Notes: generated by a model from the sequence alone, not told the origin. 64,000 bases of DNA from Volvox africanus (GCA_030268105.1 BSDZ01000094.1:1798501-1862500), one strand, 5' to 3'. Counted from the first letter of the stretch, positions 37,601-49,723 are shown. Made by a program: numbers and translations.

Positions 37601-40600
37601 CCCTCTGCCGGCATCTGTATGGGTTTCACATGGTACGGCTTATGTTAGGAAAGTGTCGGCGTAATCCCCCGGTCGGGAGCTCATTAAATGTTTTGTTCAT
37701 CTTTTTTTTCCTTGCGTTTTCATTTTTCATTATATTCCTTAATTTCTTTATATTTATTCTTCGGATTTCTGTAAAGGATTTCCAGCGCTTCTGTCTCTTA
37801 AGCATTTTTTAAAAATATTTCTGTTCCCCTCTGAGTGGCTAAGAAGACACAGATAATAGACGACGGAAAGGCGGAAACCGACGCGCATACGCGTACACGC
37901 GTTCCCCCTTCCCCCCTTTCCTTTCCCCTCCCCTTTTTTCCCCTGCCCGGTAGCCTCCGCCGCGTTTCACAAATCGCCTCGTGTGCTGCTGGCGGTGATG
38001 AAGTTTTTTCTGGGTCAGGACAAGGACTCAGAGGAGGAGGGCTCTGATGCCGACAGTGCCGACGAGGACGGGGAGGGCAAGAAACCCGTAGGGCCCTCTA
38101 AGGAGGATTTTTATGCGGCATATCACAAGGTGAGAGGGGAGTGGGGGTTGGGAGGGAGGGATTGGGGAGGAGGGACAGAGGGACAGGGAGGGCAGGCGAA
38201 TGAAAATGATACTGAAGGAGGGAGGACTAACCGTGAAGGTAGAGGATGTGTGATGGCTGGCATCGACCAAAGGAGGGGAGGGACGGGGAAGATATTGAGA
38301 ATAATGGGATTTTCACTCCGAAACCAAACCCGTTGAACGTGATGTCCCCCAGGGCACTCGCAGCAGCAAGAAGAAGAAGCAGGCCAAGCTGAAGCGCGTC
38401 CTAGCCACCGTCAAGAAGGCTGCTCGCAAGGGCGGGGCGGCGGGGTCGGGGGTGGAGTCCTTCGCCGCCATTCACTTGCTACACGACCCGCAGACCTTTG
38501 CTGAGAAGATATTCGGGCGGTTGGCGAAGGGGGCGGAGCGGTTTGAGACGCGATTGGCGGTTATGGCGGTGCTGTCCCGGGTTATTGGTGTTCACAAGTG
38601 AGTGTGAGGTCTTTGGTGGGGCCGGGGGGTTGCGGGCAGGGCAGGGGAGGGGAGGGGAGAGGCGAAAACACACGAAATTTGGTATCGGGGATGGGCGGAG
38701 GAGAGGAGGGTGTGTTTCGGGGGAACGCCCTCATTGAAGTGGTTAGCATCTGTTGCAAATCCAGCATATGTATTGACGCACTCACTAATTCCCCTGCTTG
38801 TATTAATAGGTTTCGTACTGTTAATAATAGCGGGTTATACTTAACTAGTGCTGGCGAAAAAAATAAGTCTAAAAATCACCGTGTAGTTATTTGGATTAAT
38901 ACGCAAGAAGAGCTTCAGGTGGCTAACGAAGTTATCAGAAGTCGCAAATCTTCTTGAGGAAGTGATGTAATTTATCTACCAATTTAATATGAAAAAAGAA
39001 GTGTTTAATACTTATTATAAAAACACGTATGATGTATTATATAAAATGTATATTGTAATAAGTAATATATATTTATCATATAATGAATATAAATATAAAT
39101 ATAAATATAAGGTATTATTATTTATTATTGTTATTATTTTTATTTTTATTATTACCCACCTTACTCCCCGCCACACACCCTTCCCCTGCTCTCCCGCCAA
39201 CAGATTGTTGGTCCTCAACTTTTATCCTTACCTGCAAAAGTACATCGCGCCGCATCAGCGTGACGTCACTGCCGTACTGGCGGCGCTCGTACAGGCGGCA
39301 CACGATCTTGTTCCGCCGGAATCGCTGGCCCCCGTCATGCGCCAGCTGGTGGACCAGTTCGTACACGACAAGTACGGCAGTGAGGCATCTGGGGGTTGGT
39401 AGCTGTTTCATATTTGTCATGTTTTTATGAAACGGAATTACTGTCGATTACTGTTTACACAATAACATATGTGTCTGTGTCCATGTTACATAGGGGGTTT
39501 GCGTTAACTAAACCGACAAATAAATCAAAAATAAATCAAATTCCCGATCATAAATGTTCACAGTTCCCAACCGCCAACTGTAAACCCCCAACCTTCCGAA
39601 CGTCCAACTCCCAGGGCTCGTCCTGAGGTGATGACCGTGGGTCTGAAGGCGGTTCGCGAGCTGGTACTCCGCTGCCCGCTGATTATGAACGAGGACCTGC
39701 TGGGGGATTTGGCGCAGTATAAGAAGTTTCGGGAGAAACAGGTGGCGGCGGCGGCGCGCGGGCTCATCACCGCCTTCCGGGACATCAACCCGGAGATGCT
39801 GGCGAAGAGGGACCGCGGCCGGGCCGCGGATCTGGGTAAGCAGTTGCCGATGAGGGGGGCGGGGCGGAGGGGATTTACTTGCAAATATATATATATATGT
39901 ATATATGTATATATGTAAGTACATGTGTGCATATATATGTTTGGTGTGGGATAGGGGGGTACAGCTTCACCCGTGGCCACTAACCTGGCAGTCCCTACCT
40001 TCCCCGGTGTTTCGGGGCACCCTCATCCAGTCTCCCATGCCGACTTCTCCGAAATCAGTGGTTTTCCCAGGTTCAGCACCCACCACCAGCATCCAGCGGA
40101 ATCTGCCGAATCAACTAAGGCGTCAACTCCGCTCCTGGTTAGCTCGCAGGTCACTATAATTGGGGTTGTCACCGTCCATCAACATGGGGGCACCCTGCCC
40201 TTAACTTTGGGTCTTTAGCCCGCTCTCGGTCGGGGTAGAACCTGGAACCCTAGAGGCAATTCAGTCGTGTCATAACAGTCGTGCCAGGATACCTACACAT
40301 ATATAAGTGTATATATGTATAAAAGTCCCTCTCTTCACGCGAAGTACCACCCCACCCATTCTCCACGGTTATGCGTCTTACCCCTCCTCGTCTTCCCCTG
40401 CCTCCATCACCTGCCCACCCCTGTGCAGCTCTCAAGCCCCGGGAGTACGGCGACCTCGGGGTGGCTACCCGCGTGGACGGCGCCGAGCTCCTGGAGAAGG
40501 CGCTCGCAGAGGGCCGTACAGGCAGCGATGACGACGAGGTGGATGTGGGGTGGAGCAGCGACGAGGAGGAGGAGGAGGAGGAGGGAGAGGCGGAGGGAGA

Positions 40601-43600
40601 GGAGGGAGAGGACTCCGATCTGGAATCGTTGTCAGGTAAGGGCGCGTGTTTGTGTGTATGTCCGTAAAAATGTGTGTGTATGTGTACTATACACACTAGC
40701 AGGACATTTGCCTGTGGACAGGGGCAGCTATACCCCCAGGGGCCACCCTTTCCAGCCCCACCCATCCGTCAATACCGGTAACCCCAGACCGCCAGTGGGG
40801 AGGGGACAGGGGAGGGGACAGGGGAGGGGACAGGGGAGGGGACAGGGGAGGGGACAGGGGAGGGGACAGGGGAGGGGACAGGGGAGGGGACAGGGGAGGG
40901 GACAGGGGAGGGGACAGGGGAGGGGACAGGGGAGGGGACAGGGGAGGGGACAGGGGAGGGGACAGGGGAGGGGACAGGGGAGGGGACAGGGGAGGGGACA
41001 GGGGAGGGGAGAGGAGAGGGGAGAGGGGAGGGGATAGGAGAGGGGATAGGAGAGGGGAGAGGGGAGGGGAGAGGGGAGGGGAGAAGACAGGAGAGGGGAG
41101 GGGATAGGGGAGGGGAGAGGACAGGGGAGGGGAGGGGACAGGGGAGGGGACAGGGGAGGGGAGGGGACAGGGAGGGGAGGGGACAGTGGAGGGGAGGGAC
41201 AGTGGAGGGGGGAGGGACAGGGGAGGGGACAGGACAGGGGAGGGGAGGGGATAGGGGAGGGGACAGGACAGGGGGAGGAGGGGACAGGGAGGGACAGGGG
41301 AGGGGACAGGGGACAGGGGACAGGGGACAAGGGACAGGGGACAGGGGAGGGGAGGGGAGGGGGAGGCAAGGCAGGAAGCCCCCCCAGCACAAGCAGCTCG
41401 CACTCGACGGCAAATAAGGTCGGGGCTTAGGTCAGGCCCTGCTGTTGCACCAGGAGGGGAGGGGAGGGGAGGGAAAAACCCTGTCAGGCCACCTGGTTAA
41501 TATACCAGTGAATAAACCTATACCCCGCAGGTGATGAGGAGGGACCGGACGACAGCGGCAGTGGCGAGTGGGAGGAGGTCTCCCACCTGGACGAGGAGGA
41601 GGAGGAGGAGGAGGGAGGTGGGTGTCGTACAGCGTCCTGGTTTGCATCCTCCCGCTGACAAGAGTGCACCACACGTTCATGACATACACGGTTCCCCCCC
41701 CTTCCCATACACACACACACACACACCTCACACCTCACACACACACACACACATACCTCACACACACACACACACCTCACACACACACCTCACACCTCAC
41801 CGTCTGTCCGGGCACCCTCTTTTGTCTCTTGTGTCTCCTTCCAGAAGGCTCTTTAAAAGCCGTCGTTCGAGTCGCCCGGGACGAGCAGATTACCCCCAAA
41901 CCCAACACCAAAGCGAAGACAAAGACGAAGGCCGAGGGCTGTGTGACTGGCGTGGCTCCGAAACCCAACGACGACAGGTTCCGTGGCGGCCGTACGGTTC
42001 CGGGAGCTAAAAAGAGAAAGAGCGAAGACACGAGTGAGGAGGATGAGGAGGAAGGGGGAGAGGGAGAGGAGGGTTCGTCTGATCTGGGCGAGGGAGAGGA
42101 CGAGGACGAGGACGAGGGGGAGGAAGAGGAGGAAGAAGAGGGGGAAGAGACAAATGCCGGCCGCGGAAGGCGGCGGCAGGCCGGGACAGAGCAGCGGCGA
42201 AAAGGTGCCTCGGCAGACCCTGACTCCCTGACGTCGCTGAAGCGGAGGTTGGCAGAGGCGAAGGCAGCGGCGGCGGCGAAGAAGAAGCGGCAACGGCGGC
42301 AGAGCGACGGAGGAGGCGGCAGTGAGGAGCCGTCGTCGGGTGGCGGTGACGGCGACGTTGAGGGCGATGAAAGCCGACCGTCGGTTACTCCAGGGGTGCC
42401 TATTGAGGCGGAGCGTATTCTGACACAGGAGGTGTGTTCCGCAGTCTGGGCGCGAGGGTTAGGAACGGCGCCGGGGGGGGGCGGGGAAGGGGCCCCGTTG
42501 ACACCATTTCCCCATTTTGGGACTACAATGGTTTGGAAAGGGCTGATTGAATACCCGGGTGAAATGGAGGCTGAGGCGTGGCCAGGGTGTGGCTGAAAGG
42601 GTCCTGCGGGGGCGGGGGCGGGGGCGGGGGCGGGGGCGGGGGCGGGGGCGGGGGCGGGGGCGGGGGCGGGGGCGGGGGCGGGGGCGGGGGCGGGGGCGGG
42701 GGCGGGGGCGGGGGCGGGGGCGGGGGCGGGGGCGGGGGCGGGGGCGGGGGCGTGTTTGCAGCCCTTCTTCATTCTTGTGAGATGATGGGAGATGGTACGG
42801 GTCGGGACGGGGTGGGGACGGGCGGTCCGTCGCCCCCACCCCCCTTTTTAACCGGAATCCGGTTTCGGATCTGACTTCCATTACGTTGTCCCAATTTCCA
42901 TGCTCCGAAACCCGTTAACCATTTTCCCATACACCCTGAATGCTGCCCTCTTTGCGTTGTTGCCCCCTGCCTCTCTCCCCCCTCCCCACCAGCGTCAGGG
43001 TTTCGTTTTAATCGCCTTGCCCCCTCCCCCTTCCACGCGCCCGCGCTGTCCCTCCTCCAGGACTTTAACCGCATCAAGAAGCTGAAGCAGAAGGCGATGG
43101 TGGAGGCGGCGCTGGCTAAGCACGGCCTGGCTTCGGGTGTCTCTAAGACCAAGAGGGCACGGCTTCTGGAGGCGGCGGAGGAGGAGGCGGCGGAGGCACT
43201 GGCTTTGAGGGAGAGAATGGCCGCCATTGGGGAGTCCAAAGTCCACGCGGATGATCTTGTCGGTAAGTTTGTTAAGAATTGGAAAATGGGGGTAAGACGT
43301 TAGGAGTTACAAGTTGGATGTTGCATGGTGAAAATGGCATTCCATGGGTCCGACGACAGGTCCACCGCAGGGGCCGCGACCCCAGGCCCACACTTTTGTC
43401 CCCCGTCTCCCGCCTGGTAAATCCTGGCGCATAAACACGTCATCATACCATTAGCCCAATAACACTAATACACGCCCAAAGCTGCTTATCATCCTATCGT
43501 ATATGTCGTCCTTTGTGTGCATTCCAGGGCGCCATAAGGCCCGTAAGGACAAGGCGGCTCGATTGGCCAGCGTCCTGGAGGGCCGGGAGGGGCGGGAAAA

Positions 43601-43775
43601 GTTTGGCGCTCGGAGCAGCCTCAAGAAGAAGAAGACGGCGGGTCTCAGTGAAAGAGAGAAGCAGCGCAGGAAGGCAATGCCAATGGCGGCGCGTGTAGCG
43701 CAGATTCGCCGCCGCAATGCAGCGGCACGGGGGAGGGGCCGGGGTAAGAACTTTAAGGGGCACGTGCGCAGCTAA
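34664..43775 (+). CDS. SDA1: SDA1 homologue, 60S pre-ribosome maturation/export factor
   Basis: Fifteen exons: 34664-34696, 34803-34853, 35422-35514, 36345-36536, 36818-36916, 37420-37540, 37954-38129, 38353-38597, 39204-39371, 39615-39835, 40429-40635, 41531-41617, 41845-42431, 43061-43262, 43528-43775. All phases agree and give 909 residues. Landmarks: [158 protein letters not shown], acidic stretches, [16 protein letters not shown], and the basic tail [13 protein letters not shown]...NFKGH. Known SDA1/SDAD1 is a nucleolar HEAT-like protein acting on pre-60S particles; that role is inferred. Several introns carry G-rich minisatellites. Intron 39836-40428 carries the repeat shared with the TTC27-like gene. 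Confidence 0.95.
35523..35690. repeat. GGGGCGGGAGTGGAGGGCA minisatellite just after an SDA1 donor
   Basis: Nineteen- to twenty-base G-rich units begin about 8 bases after the donor of exon 35422-35514. G-rich on the sense strand. Confidence 0.9.
36541..36655. repeat. (GGGGA)n repeat just after an SDA1 donor
   Basis: Starts within 5 bases of the donor of exon 36345-36536. G-rich on the sense strand. Confidence 0.9.
38740..38958 (+). pseudogene. AT-rich, bacterial-looking ORF fragment in an SDA1 intron
   Basis: The end of a frame running to 38957 reads [20 protein letters not shown], then [20 protein letters not shown] and RSRKSS before a stop. From about 38740 the base composition falls sharply to AT-rich and is followed by AT satellite (to about 39150), as around the IS blocks near 1-3.5 and 12.6-18.4 kb. 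I do not recognise the family; bacterial origin is suggested only by composition and codon use. Confidence 0.35.
39962..40252 (+). repeat. Interspersed repeat, copy B
   Basis: Nearly identical to the reverse complement of 1165-1457, including the GGATAGGGGGGTAC lead-in before it (about 39949). It lies in SDA1 intron 39836-40428, in the sense orientation of that gene, beside a TATG-type microsatellite. No target duplications or inverted termini are evident. Confidence 0.85.
40796..41345. repeat. (GGGGACAGGGGA)n minisatellite in an SDA1 intron
   Basis: About 550 bases of purine-rich 12-base units with decayed variants towards the right. Sense-strand G-rich. It accounts for several long Pro/Ser and Gly/Arg frames here. 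Confidence 0.95.
42606..42752. repeat. (GGGGGC)n hexanucleotide repeat in an SDA1 intron
   Basis: About 24 perfect GGGGGC units, sense-strand G-rich, in intron 42432-43060. It should form G-quadruplexes. The Arg-Gly, Ala-Pro and Pro-Arg frames across it are artefacts. Confidence 0.95.
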
Positions 43776-43912
43776 TCCTGGATCTGGTCTGGTGATTTTG
43801 GAAAGCCCTTCCCCCCATGGGATCAGCGGATCAGCGAAGGGAAGGGGGATGCGGGGGATAGTGGTCTGGAGTTGTGGATGGTGAGGTCTGGCGAGGTTCT
43901 TGAGATTTCTTT

Positions 43913-43917
43913 TGTAA
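43913..43917 (+). terminator. TGTAA poly(A) signal for SDA1
   Basis: TGTAA, the poly(A) signal used in volvocine algae, lies about 138 bases after the SDA1 stop. Confidence 0.5.
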
Positions 43918-44403
43918 TTCTTTTCTAGATATAGGCGTATATCTGGTCATATTGGGAGATCTTCTGGAGCCTTAATCCGCATCGTCCTGTTCTGCAGTTC
44001 GTTTAGAACTGTACATGAAGAGTACGGTTCAGTGTTTCAACCGAAGTTGGTTATGCAAGGGGGATCGCGTATTCGCGTAAGAGGCCAACTCTTTAGAAGT
44101 CTTGAGATACGGGCTAGGTATGAATCTCTCTCTAGTATAGAGTACGGACCTTTGCAAATCACAACTGCAGTCCTGTATGCTTCCGAATCGGAGAATGGTA
44201 ACGTTAGGCGGCGTTCTATTCCATGAACTTGTTTGGTCTTGACTTTTGTATTGTTTATTTGTGACATAATATGATCTCGTACTTAACACGGCTGGCCTTG
44301 CGGACTACAGCCCGTCGGCGATGAGCGGAAAGACAAATACCGTAGGCAAACACTTGGGCCTAGAGTGATTCAGTGAGCTATTTTTCATCTAATTATTTCA
44401 AGA
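43918..44403. other. Intergenic, no gene seen
   Basis: Between SDA1 and the DHHC gene (same strand). Presumably holds the DHHC promoter; no clear element. Confidence 0.5.
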
Positions 44404-45453
44404 ATGGCAGAGGAGGTGGCGGCTCCTTGCATTTTGTACTTCAGCAAAATCAACTTGACAGTGCTGGGAGTTCTTTGCGTTTTTGGTTTCCTGTACTATG
44501 TTTCGGTTTTTTGCGTGGTGAGTCTTGCGAAAGATCAGGTTCGTAGATGCAATTGAGCAGATGGAGCTTAACAACAGCCGGTCCTGTGCAGATTGTTCCA
44601 TGGCTCAGCTATTCCGTTCCCGGCATCACCAATATGGGAGTATTGACAGTTACAACCTTTTTGTCTCTGTACTGTTACATGTTCTGCGTCCTGCTGGACG
44701 CTGGGAGGTGCGTGTTCTCTGCAGTTAGGTTGCCAACATCCTACGCGCTGCCGTCCATACGCTCGAAGCACACGTCTTTCATCGCAGACCACCGACAAAC
44801 TACCAGCCTGACCAGGAGGCCTCTAGTATTCTGGAGGTCAAACGAAAGGTAGGCACGGCCGCATGTGTTGGCATTCGTGGCACGTGATTCAAAGTTGTAA
44901 ACTTCAGTCCAAAGTCCCGTGGCACGAATGCCACTCATCGACCATAATCTTGTGATTGACATGTGTTGGCATTCCGCCATGGCCATCGCCTCTCTGATTT
45001 CGCCAAGCCGCTCGCAATTTTTCATGTGGGTCAAGACTGATAGCTTTGGCCCACTTCCCACCTCCCCATAAACCTAAAGAAGGGGGCTTTTGAAGAAAGG
45101 GGCCCTGCTGCTGAAGACCGCCTGCCAACTGCTCACTAATCCCCCACACTGGCAGCAAATAGGAAGGCCCTTGGTTGGGCCCACTCCGTTATGTATCACA
45201 CCCTGTTAGCCATTTGTTACACTGCCGGGGCCTGGCCTCATCCCACACCTGCGCGCTGCAGGACGGCGCGCCGCGATACTGTCAGAAGTGCCAGCAGTTT
45301 AAGCCCCCCAGGAGCCACCACTGCCGCAAGTGCCAGAGATGCGTGTTGCGCATGGTGGGGGAGTGGGACCCTGGGTCGGAGGGAGGGGGAGGGGGAAGGG
45401 GAGGGGGAGGGAACACGAATAGACGAGACATGATACCGCTCTCGGGGGAGGGG

Positions 45454-45542
<89 letters not shown>

Positions 45543-47365
45543 GACGGACAGGGAGACGGACAGGGAGACGGACAGGGAGACGGACAGGGAGACGGACAGG
45601 GAGACGGACAGGGAGACGGACAGGGAGACGGACAGGGAGACGGACAGAGACAATTTTGACTACTGTGGAGAGGCACTGCAGAACCAGGGGGAAGGGGGGA
45701 CGGGGAGGAGGAAACGTTTTATCAGTTCACGGAATCGCTGACCTGGGTAGGGTGGGTAGGCTGGTTAGCTGGAAAGAGCAGCGTCGGAAGCGACTGCGAG
45801 AGTGGGGGGTTGGTTGGCTCTTATGGAATAATCTGTCTGTCAGTGCTCTTGTCTGTCTGTGTCTGTGTGTGTCTATGTGTCTGTCTGCTCACTGTTTCCA
45901 CACTATTGCCCCTCTGGGCTCCCCCCCCACTACCCCCCACTGCTGGCCCCAGGACCACCACTGCCCCTGGACCAACAACTGCATTGGTCACGCCAACTAC
46001 CGGGCGTTCTTCCTCTTCCTCATATGTAAGTCATTGCTGGAGACCAAAGGCCAGCGACCGCCCGTCTAGGCAGTTGGTGCGTTGGCGGATGCTGGGCGTG
46101 TGTATGTATATATGGGGGGAGGGCGGGTATTCGAGCTGGCTGACCGAGTGCCCAGGTGGTGCACACGGTGCCTCTTCGATTACTCAGCAAATACCACCTC
46201 CACCCACACTCACGCCCGCATCCATGTATTGCGCCAACACGACACACACACACACACGCATGTCCATCTCCCCCGCCTTCTCGCAGATGTGAACGCCGCT
46301 CTTATCCACGTCTTGGGGCTGCTGACCTCCCACACACTGCACGTTCTGCAAACGAGTCACCTGCAGCGGGTGCTGCGGACGGGGCCGCAGAGCAAGCCGG
46401 TTGAGCTGGCGGCGGGGTGGATCGGGTCCTTGTGGCTATGGGCAGTGCTGCAGGTAGCGCAGATGGACAGGGGGGAGGGCAGGGGAGGGGACAGGGGAGG
46501 GCAGGGGAGGACCTATGCCTTAGCCTGGGGCGCCTCTGTTCTGTTAGTGTGCCCGGTCGGTTTCTTGCTGACTTCCCTCGCCCTCACCCTCACCCTCAAC
46601 CCCGCAAGGTGGTCGCGTTCGCAATAACGTTGCCGCTGACCATCGGGTTGCTGCTGCTGTTCGCGTGGCACGTGCAGCTGGTCATGATCAACAAGACCAC
46701 CATTGAGTACCAAGAGGTGGGCGGGTGGAGGATTGGGCCGTGAAGAGGGCCCGATGCGGCTGATTGCGAGGCTTCCCACTCTTCCAACACCCCATCCCAG
46801 CTAACACCACCCAGTGCTTCCCGCTCCGGAGTTTTATAGTTTATTGTTTTTTTATATTATTATAATATGGTATATACGATCTTACTTCTTTTACTAATCT
46901 TACCATGTTTGTCGGATGATGGTGTTCTCTCTTTTATCATATCGACCCTGGCGGCGGCGGGTAGCTCTTACCGTACCACCGCTCCACTGTATGGGTTTGC
47001 TCATGTCCCCCCCGCCCTTCCTCTTCCAGTCCCATTCCCATCCACATGCCCCAGCCTTCCCCATACCGTTTCTCCGCTCGCAACCCTCCCTCCTCCCCCC
47101 TCCTATACACACAAAAACGCAGGGTGTCACGGCCAGCATCAACGCCGCCGCCACGGGCGCTCCCCTGCCCGACCTTCGGCGGCATCCGTACGATCTCGGG
47201 CTGTACGCCAACCTCATAACCATCTTCGGTCCTAACCATGCAGCCTGGGTGCTGCCCCCGTGTTTCCCCACTGCGGGCGGCACCTCCTTTCCCACCAAGT
47301 GGGACTTGCTCAGCGCCGCAGATGCGGAGGAACACGAGGCCCGGCTGCTGGGGCTAACATGCTGA
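44404..47365 (+). CDS. DHHC-type protein S-acyltransferase (palmitoyltransferase)
   Basis: Eight exons: 44404-44517, 44592-44707, 44788-44848, 45262-45354, 45953-46025, 46287-46453, 46609-46716, 47123-47365; phases agree, 324 residues. Layout: a short N-terminus, TM1 ([19 protein letters not shown]), TM2 ([18 protein letters not shown]), a linker ending [11 protein letters not shown], then the cysteine-rich domain [19 protein letters not shown]...C with the catalytic DHHC in [19 protein letters not shown]. Two further membrane segments follow, then the TTxE motif (TTIEYQE) and a C-terminus with [17 protein letters not shown] and NFPT-like FPTKWD. These enzymes transfer palmitate from acyl-CoA to protein cysteines at Golgi, ER or plasma membrane. 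It resembles the plant PAT13/14/16 type; the substrate is unknown. Confidence 0.93.
44866..44938. ncRNA. Imperfect hairpin in a DHHC intron
   Basis: TGGCATTCGTGGCACG pairs with CGTGGCACGAATGCCA (one mismatch) about 40 bases downstream. The stem is short (16 bp). A small-RNA precursor is possible but unproven. Confidence 0.2.
45450..45650. repeat. (GGGACA)n then (GGGAGACGGACA)n minisatellite
   Basis: About 90 bases of GGGACA followed by 12-base derivatives, in DHHC intron 45355-45952. Sense-strand G-rich. It generates the RD/ET and SLSV/CPSP artefact frames. Confidence 0.95.
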
Positions 47366-47761
47366 TGGTGGCATTTGCTATCTGCCTTTCCGAGAGAGGG
47401 CCTGCCAGAGGGAAATGGAGATGAAGAAGAGACTTGGCCCCTTGATGGGTGCGGAGGTCAGCAAGAGCCGCTCCCGCGTTCGGGGTGGGGTTTGGGGGTG
47501 CAGTGGAGGGAGGAATAGGAAGGAGGAAGGAGCAGAGCCTCCGTCCCTCCCTAATCTGCCCCGTACAGGGGGTGGGGGGCTGCGGCGTGAGGGCCTTTGC
47601 GATGGGCGTAGGATTTTGGGTGTTCGCAGGAGCTGCGTGTGTGCTTTGGCGCAAGATGGACAGTCAGAATCCTTTCGCCTCTCGCTGTCACTATAAACAT
47701 TCATGAATTGGAACATTAATTGCACAGTGGCAGATTACCGGTGCATACATAACACTGTTTC

Positions 47762-47818
47762 TGTCGGTCGGTCGGTCGGTCGGTCGGTCGGTCGGTCGGT
47801 CGGTCGGTCGGTCGGTCT
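47762..47818. repeat. (GGTC)n microsatellite
   Basis: About 14 GGTC units downstream of the DHHC gene. Confidence 0.95.
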
Positions 47819-47984
47819 GGGACTAAAATTGTGGTGGAGCAGGTGGTGCTATGCTCGAAGGTACTCGATAACTGCCGTAGATATGGCGTGGGTAGGGATA
47901 TACAATCAATGCGCCTACCCGGGGATAGCCAGGATAGCAACTACCAGCGCTGCCATTCTCTAGGCTACTGGCATGTCGGCGTTG

Positions 47985-48585
47985 ACCTCATGTTGCTGTC
48001 ACTTATATCGTGAGTTCATGGTATTTTAAGGGCACATATAAATGCCATTAACGCGCTGTGTATTGGCATGATGTGTGCTGAAGTGAACCCGTAAGCGGCT
48101 CGGAGAGAGAGAAAGAGAGAGAGAGAGAGGCGCGGCCCCCATGTTTTCACAATGCATGGCATTTCCCTGTCCTCCATCTCCCCCTCCCCACTGCGTATTG
48201 TTCTCCTTGATAATGAAGGGGGCTCTCGCGCAGAAGCTTGTGCGCACCCCCAACAGAGTGACACCCCACGACCCAGTGCACCACTCCAGCGGCAAAAGTT
48301 TGGAGTCCAAGCTCCCCTGGGACCTTGAGCACCTCTTCAGCAAGGAGAAGGGAAAAGGCCTAGTCGACGCAGAGAGGGAAGGAATCAAATCCTGAAAAGA
48401 AAAGGCGAAAGGCTATGTACACATCGTAGTACCTTCTAAATTGTGTATACGTGCGTAGAAGCCAGACAGACACACCTCAAGACAGACTTCATTTCAAGCA
48501 ATTCCCCCCTGGCTATAACTAAAGGATCCCATCCTACACACAGAAAATCACAACATATGCAAAGGGAAAGACAAGCTTTTCAGCA
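47985..48585. repeat. Direct repeat, copy 1, left of the bL19 gene
   Basis: Shares with 51160-51920 the segments from CTGTCACTTATATCGTGAG to GGCGAAAGGCTATGTACAC, and again from GTGCGTAGAAGCCAG to GGAAAGACAA. A short frame (VTPHDP..HHSSGKSLESKL, PWDLEH, FSKEKGK, LVDAERE) is open in both copies but differs by indels upstream. No family is recognised. Confidence 0.85.
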
Positions 48586-48644
48586 GCTCCCAGGACGAGT
48601 TTGCCTGGAGCTGTCGGGCGTTGTGCGATATCCTAAAAAGAAGT

Positions 48645-49720
48645 GAAGTATGATGAGGATACTGATTACGTTTAAGAGCATTTATACATAATATAGGGTA
48701 TTAAGGAGGTCGGGCGTAAGGTGCGTTAAGGATGACCCGAGGGCGGTTTGGTGAAACGAACATATATCGTCTCTACCAAATCGAGGTCAATTTCACTCGC
48801 AAGGCTATAGGAACCGGTGGAAGGTTGGTTAAATCAACCGGAGTTACAAGCCGGTGGCGAATTCGACTGTCAGCCAGGGCTGAGGCAACAGCGTACAGCC
48901 GCTTCAGAAAAAGGGGGACGTGATCCTCGCTCACTGCATGTGGATCCGCTCACCACCTCGCAGACTGAAGGAAGGCACATGGACAACAGACATCAAACAT
49001 CCATGCGTGTGCCAAGCCGTTAAGCGAGAGCAGAAAGTGCAACTGCAAAGAATTGATACTCGTTCTTACTGCCTAAGGACGCTCCGTGAAAACGACCCAA
49101 GCGACGCTCTGGCATCTTCGGTATGAAGCCTGATCCTGCATGATGATCCAGTCAGGTTCCTAGGATATATCGAAGTAGTTTATCACTGGCCTTCAACGGG
49201 CAGAGGCAGATAACATTCCGTAGGCGTGCTTTCGTGCAACCGACAATCCTTCCCTTGTTAGGCATCCAGCTGACTGGCTATGTTAGTGCATGATAGCTGC
49301 AACAATCATGCAAAATCCCAATCAAGTGCATATATACTAGGACTAGATAACGCTGCTCCGCAACTTGGCTGGCAGAGCACGCTCCCCAAATTCGTTTTGA
49401 ACCAGATTTCCAGGGGTTGTGGACATCTGCGCTCTGTCAAAATCGTGTAAAGTCAATGGAAGGCAAGGCTCTGCTATAATGCAAGCTCGTCTGGGACCCA
49501 GAAGCGTAGATGGAAATCAACAAATGGACTGTATAAGTTACATGTTCTGAAATCCGTATTGACTGGAATAACAACCAAGCATGATCCCTAGTACTTCATA
49601 GGCACATATACTGCCCGCTCCTTTTGAGGTTAGGGTCCCTCCGTACATTGTGCAATTTGCTGCTACCCCAATTCGCCATGGCAACATTCTGTTTCCCATT
49701 TTCATCACTGCGCATATAGG
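48645..49720. other. Intergenic, no gene recognised
   Basis: Short frames (48732-48923, 48817-49126) lack family features. The right end should hold the bL19 promoter. Confidence 0.5.
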
Positions 49721-49723
49721 AGA

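Noticed and set aside
40696..41413. Pro/Ser/Cys-rich ORFs in all three minus frames
   Set aside because: All are translations of the GGGGACAGGGGA minisatellite.
41777..42772. 331-codon minus-strand ORF
   Set aside because: Antisense to an SDA1 exon plus the GGGGGC array (Ala-Pro run).
45450..45650. Regular short units resembling a CRISPR array
   Set aside because: Contiguous tandem units without unique spacers and no cas genes; a minisatellite in an intron.
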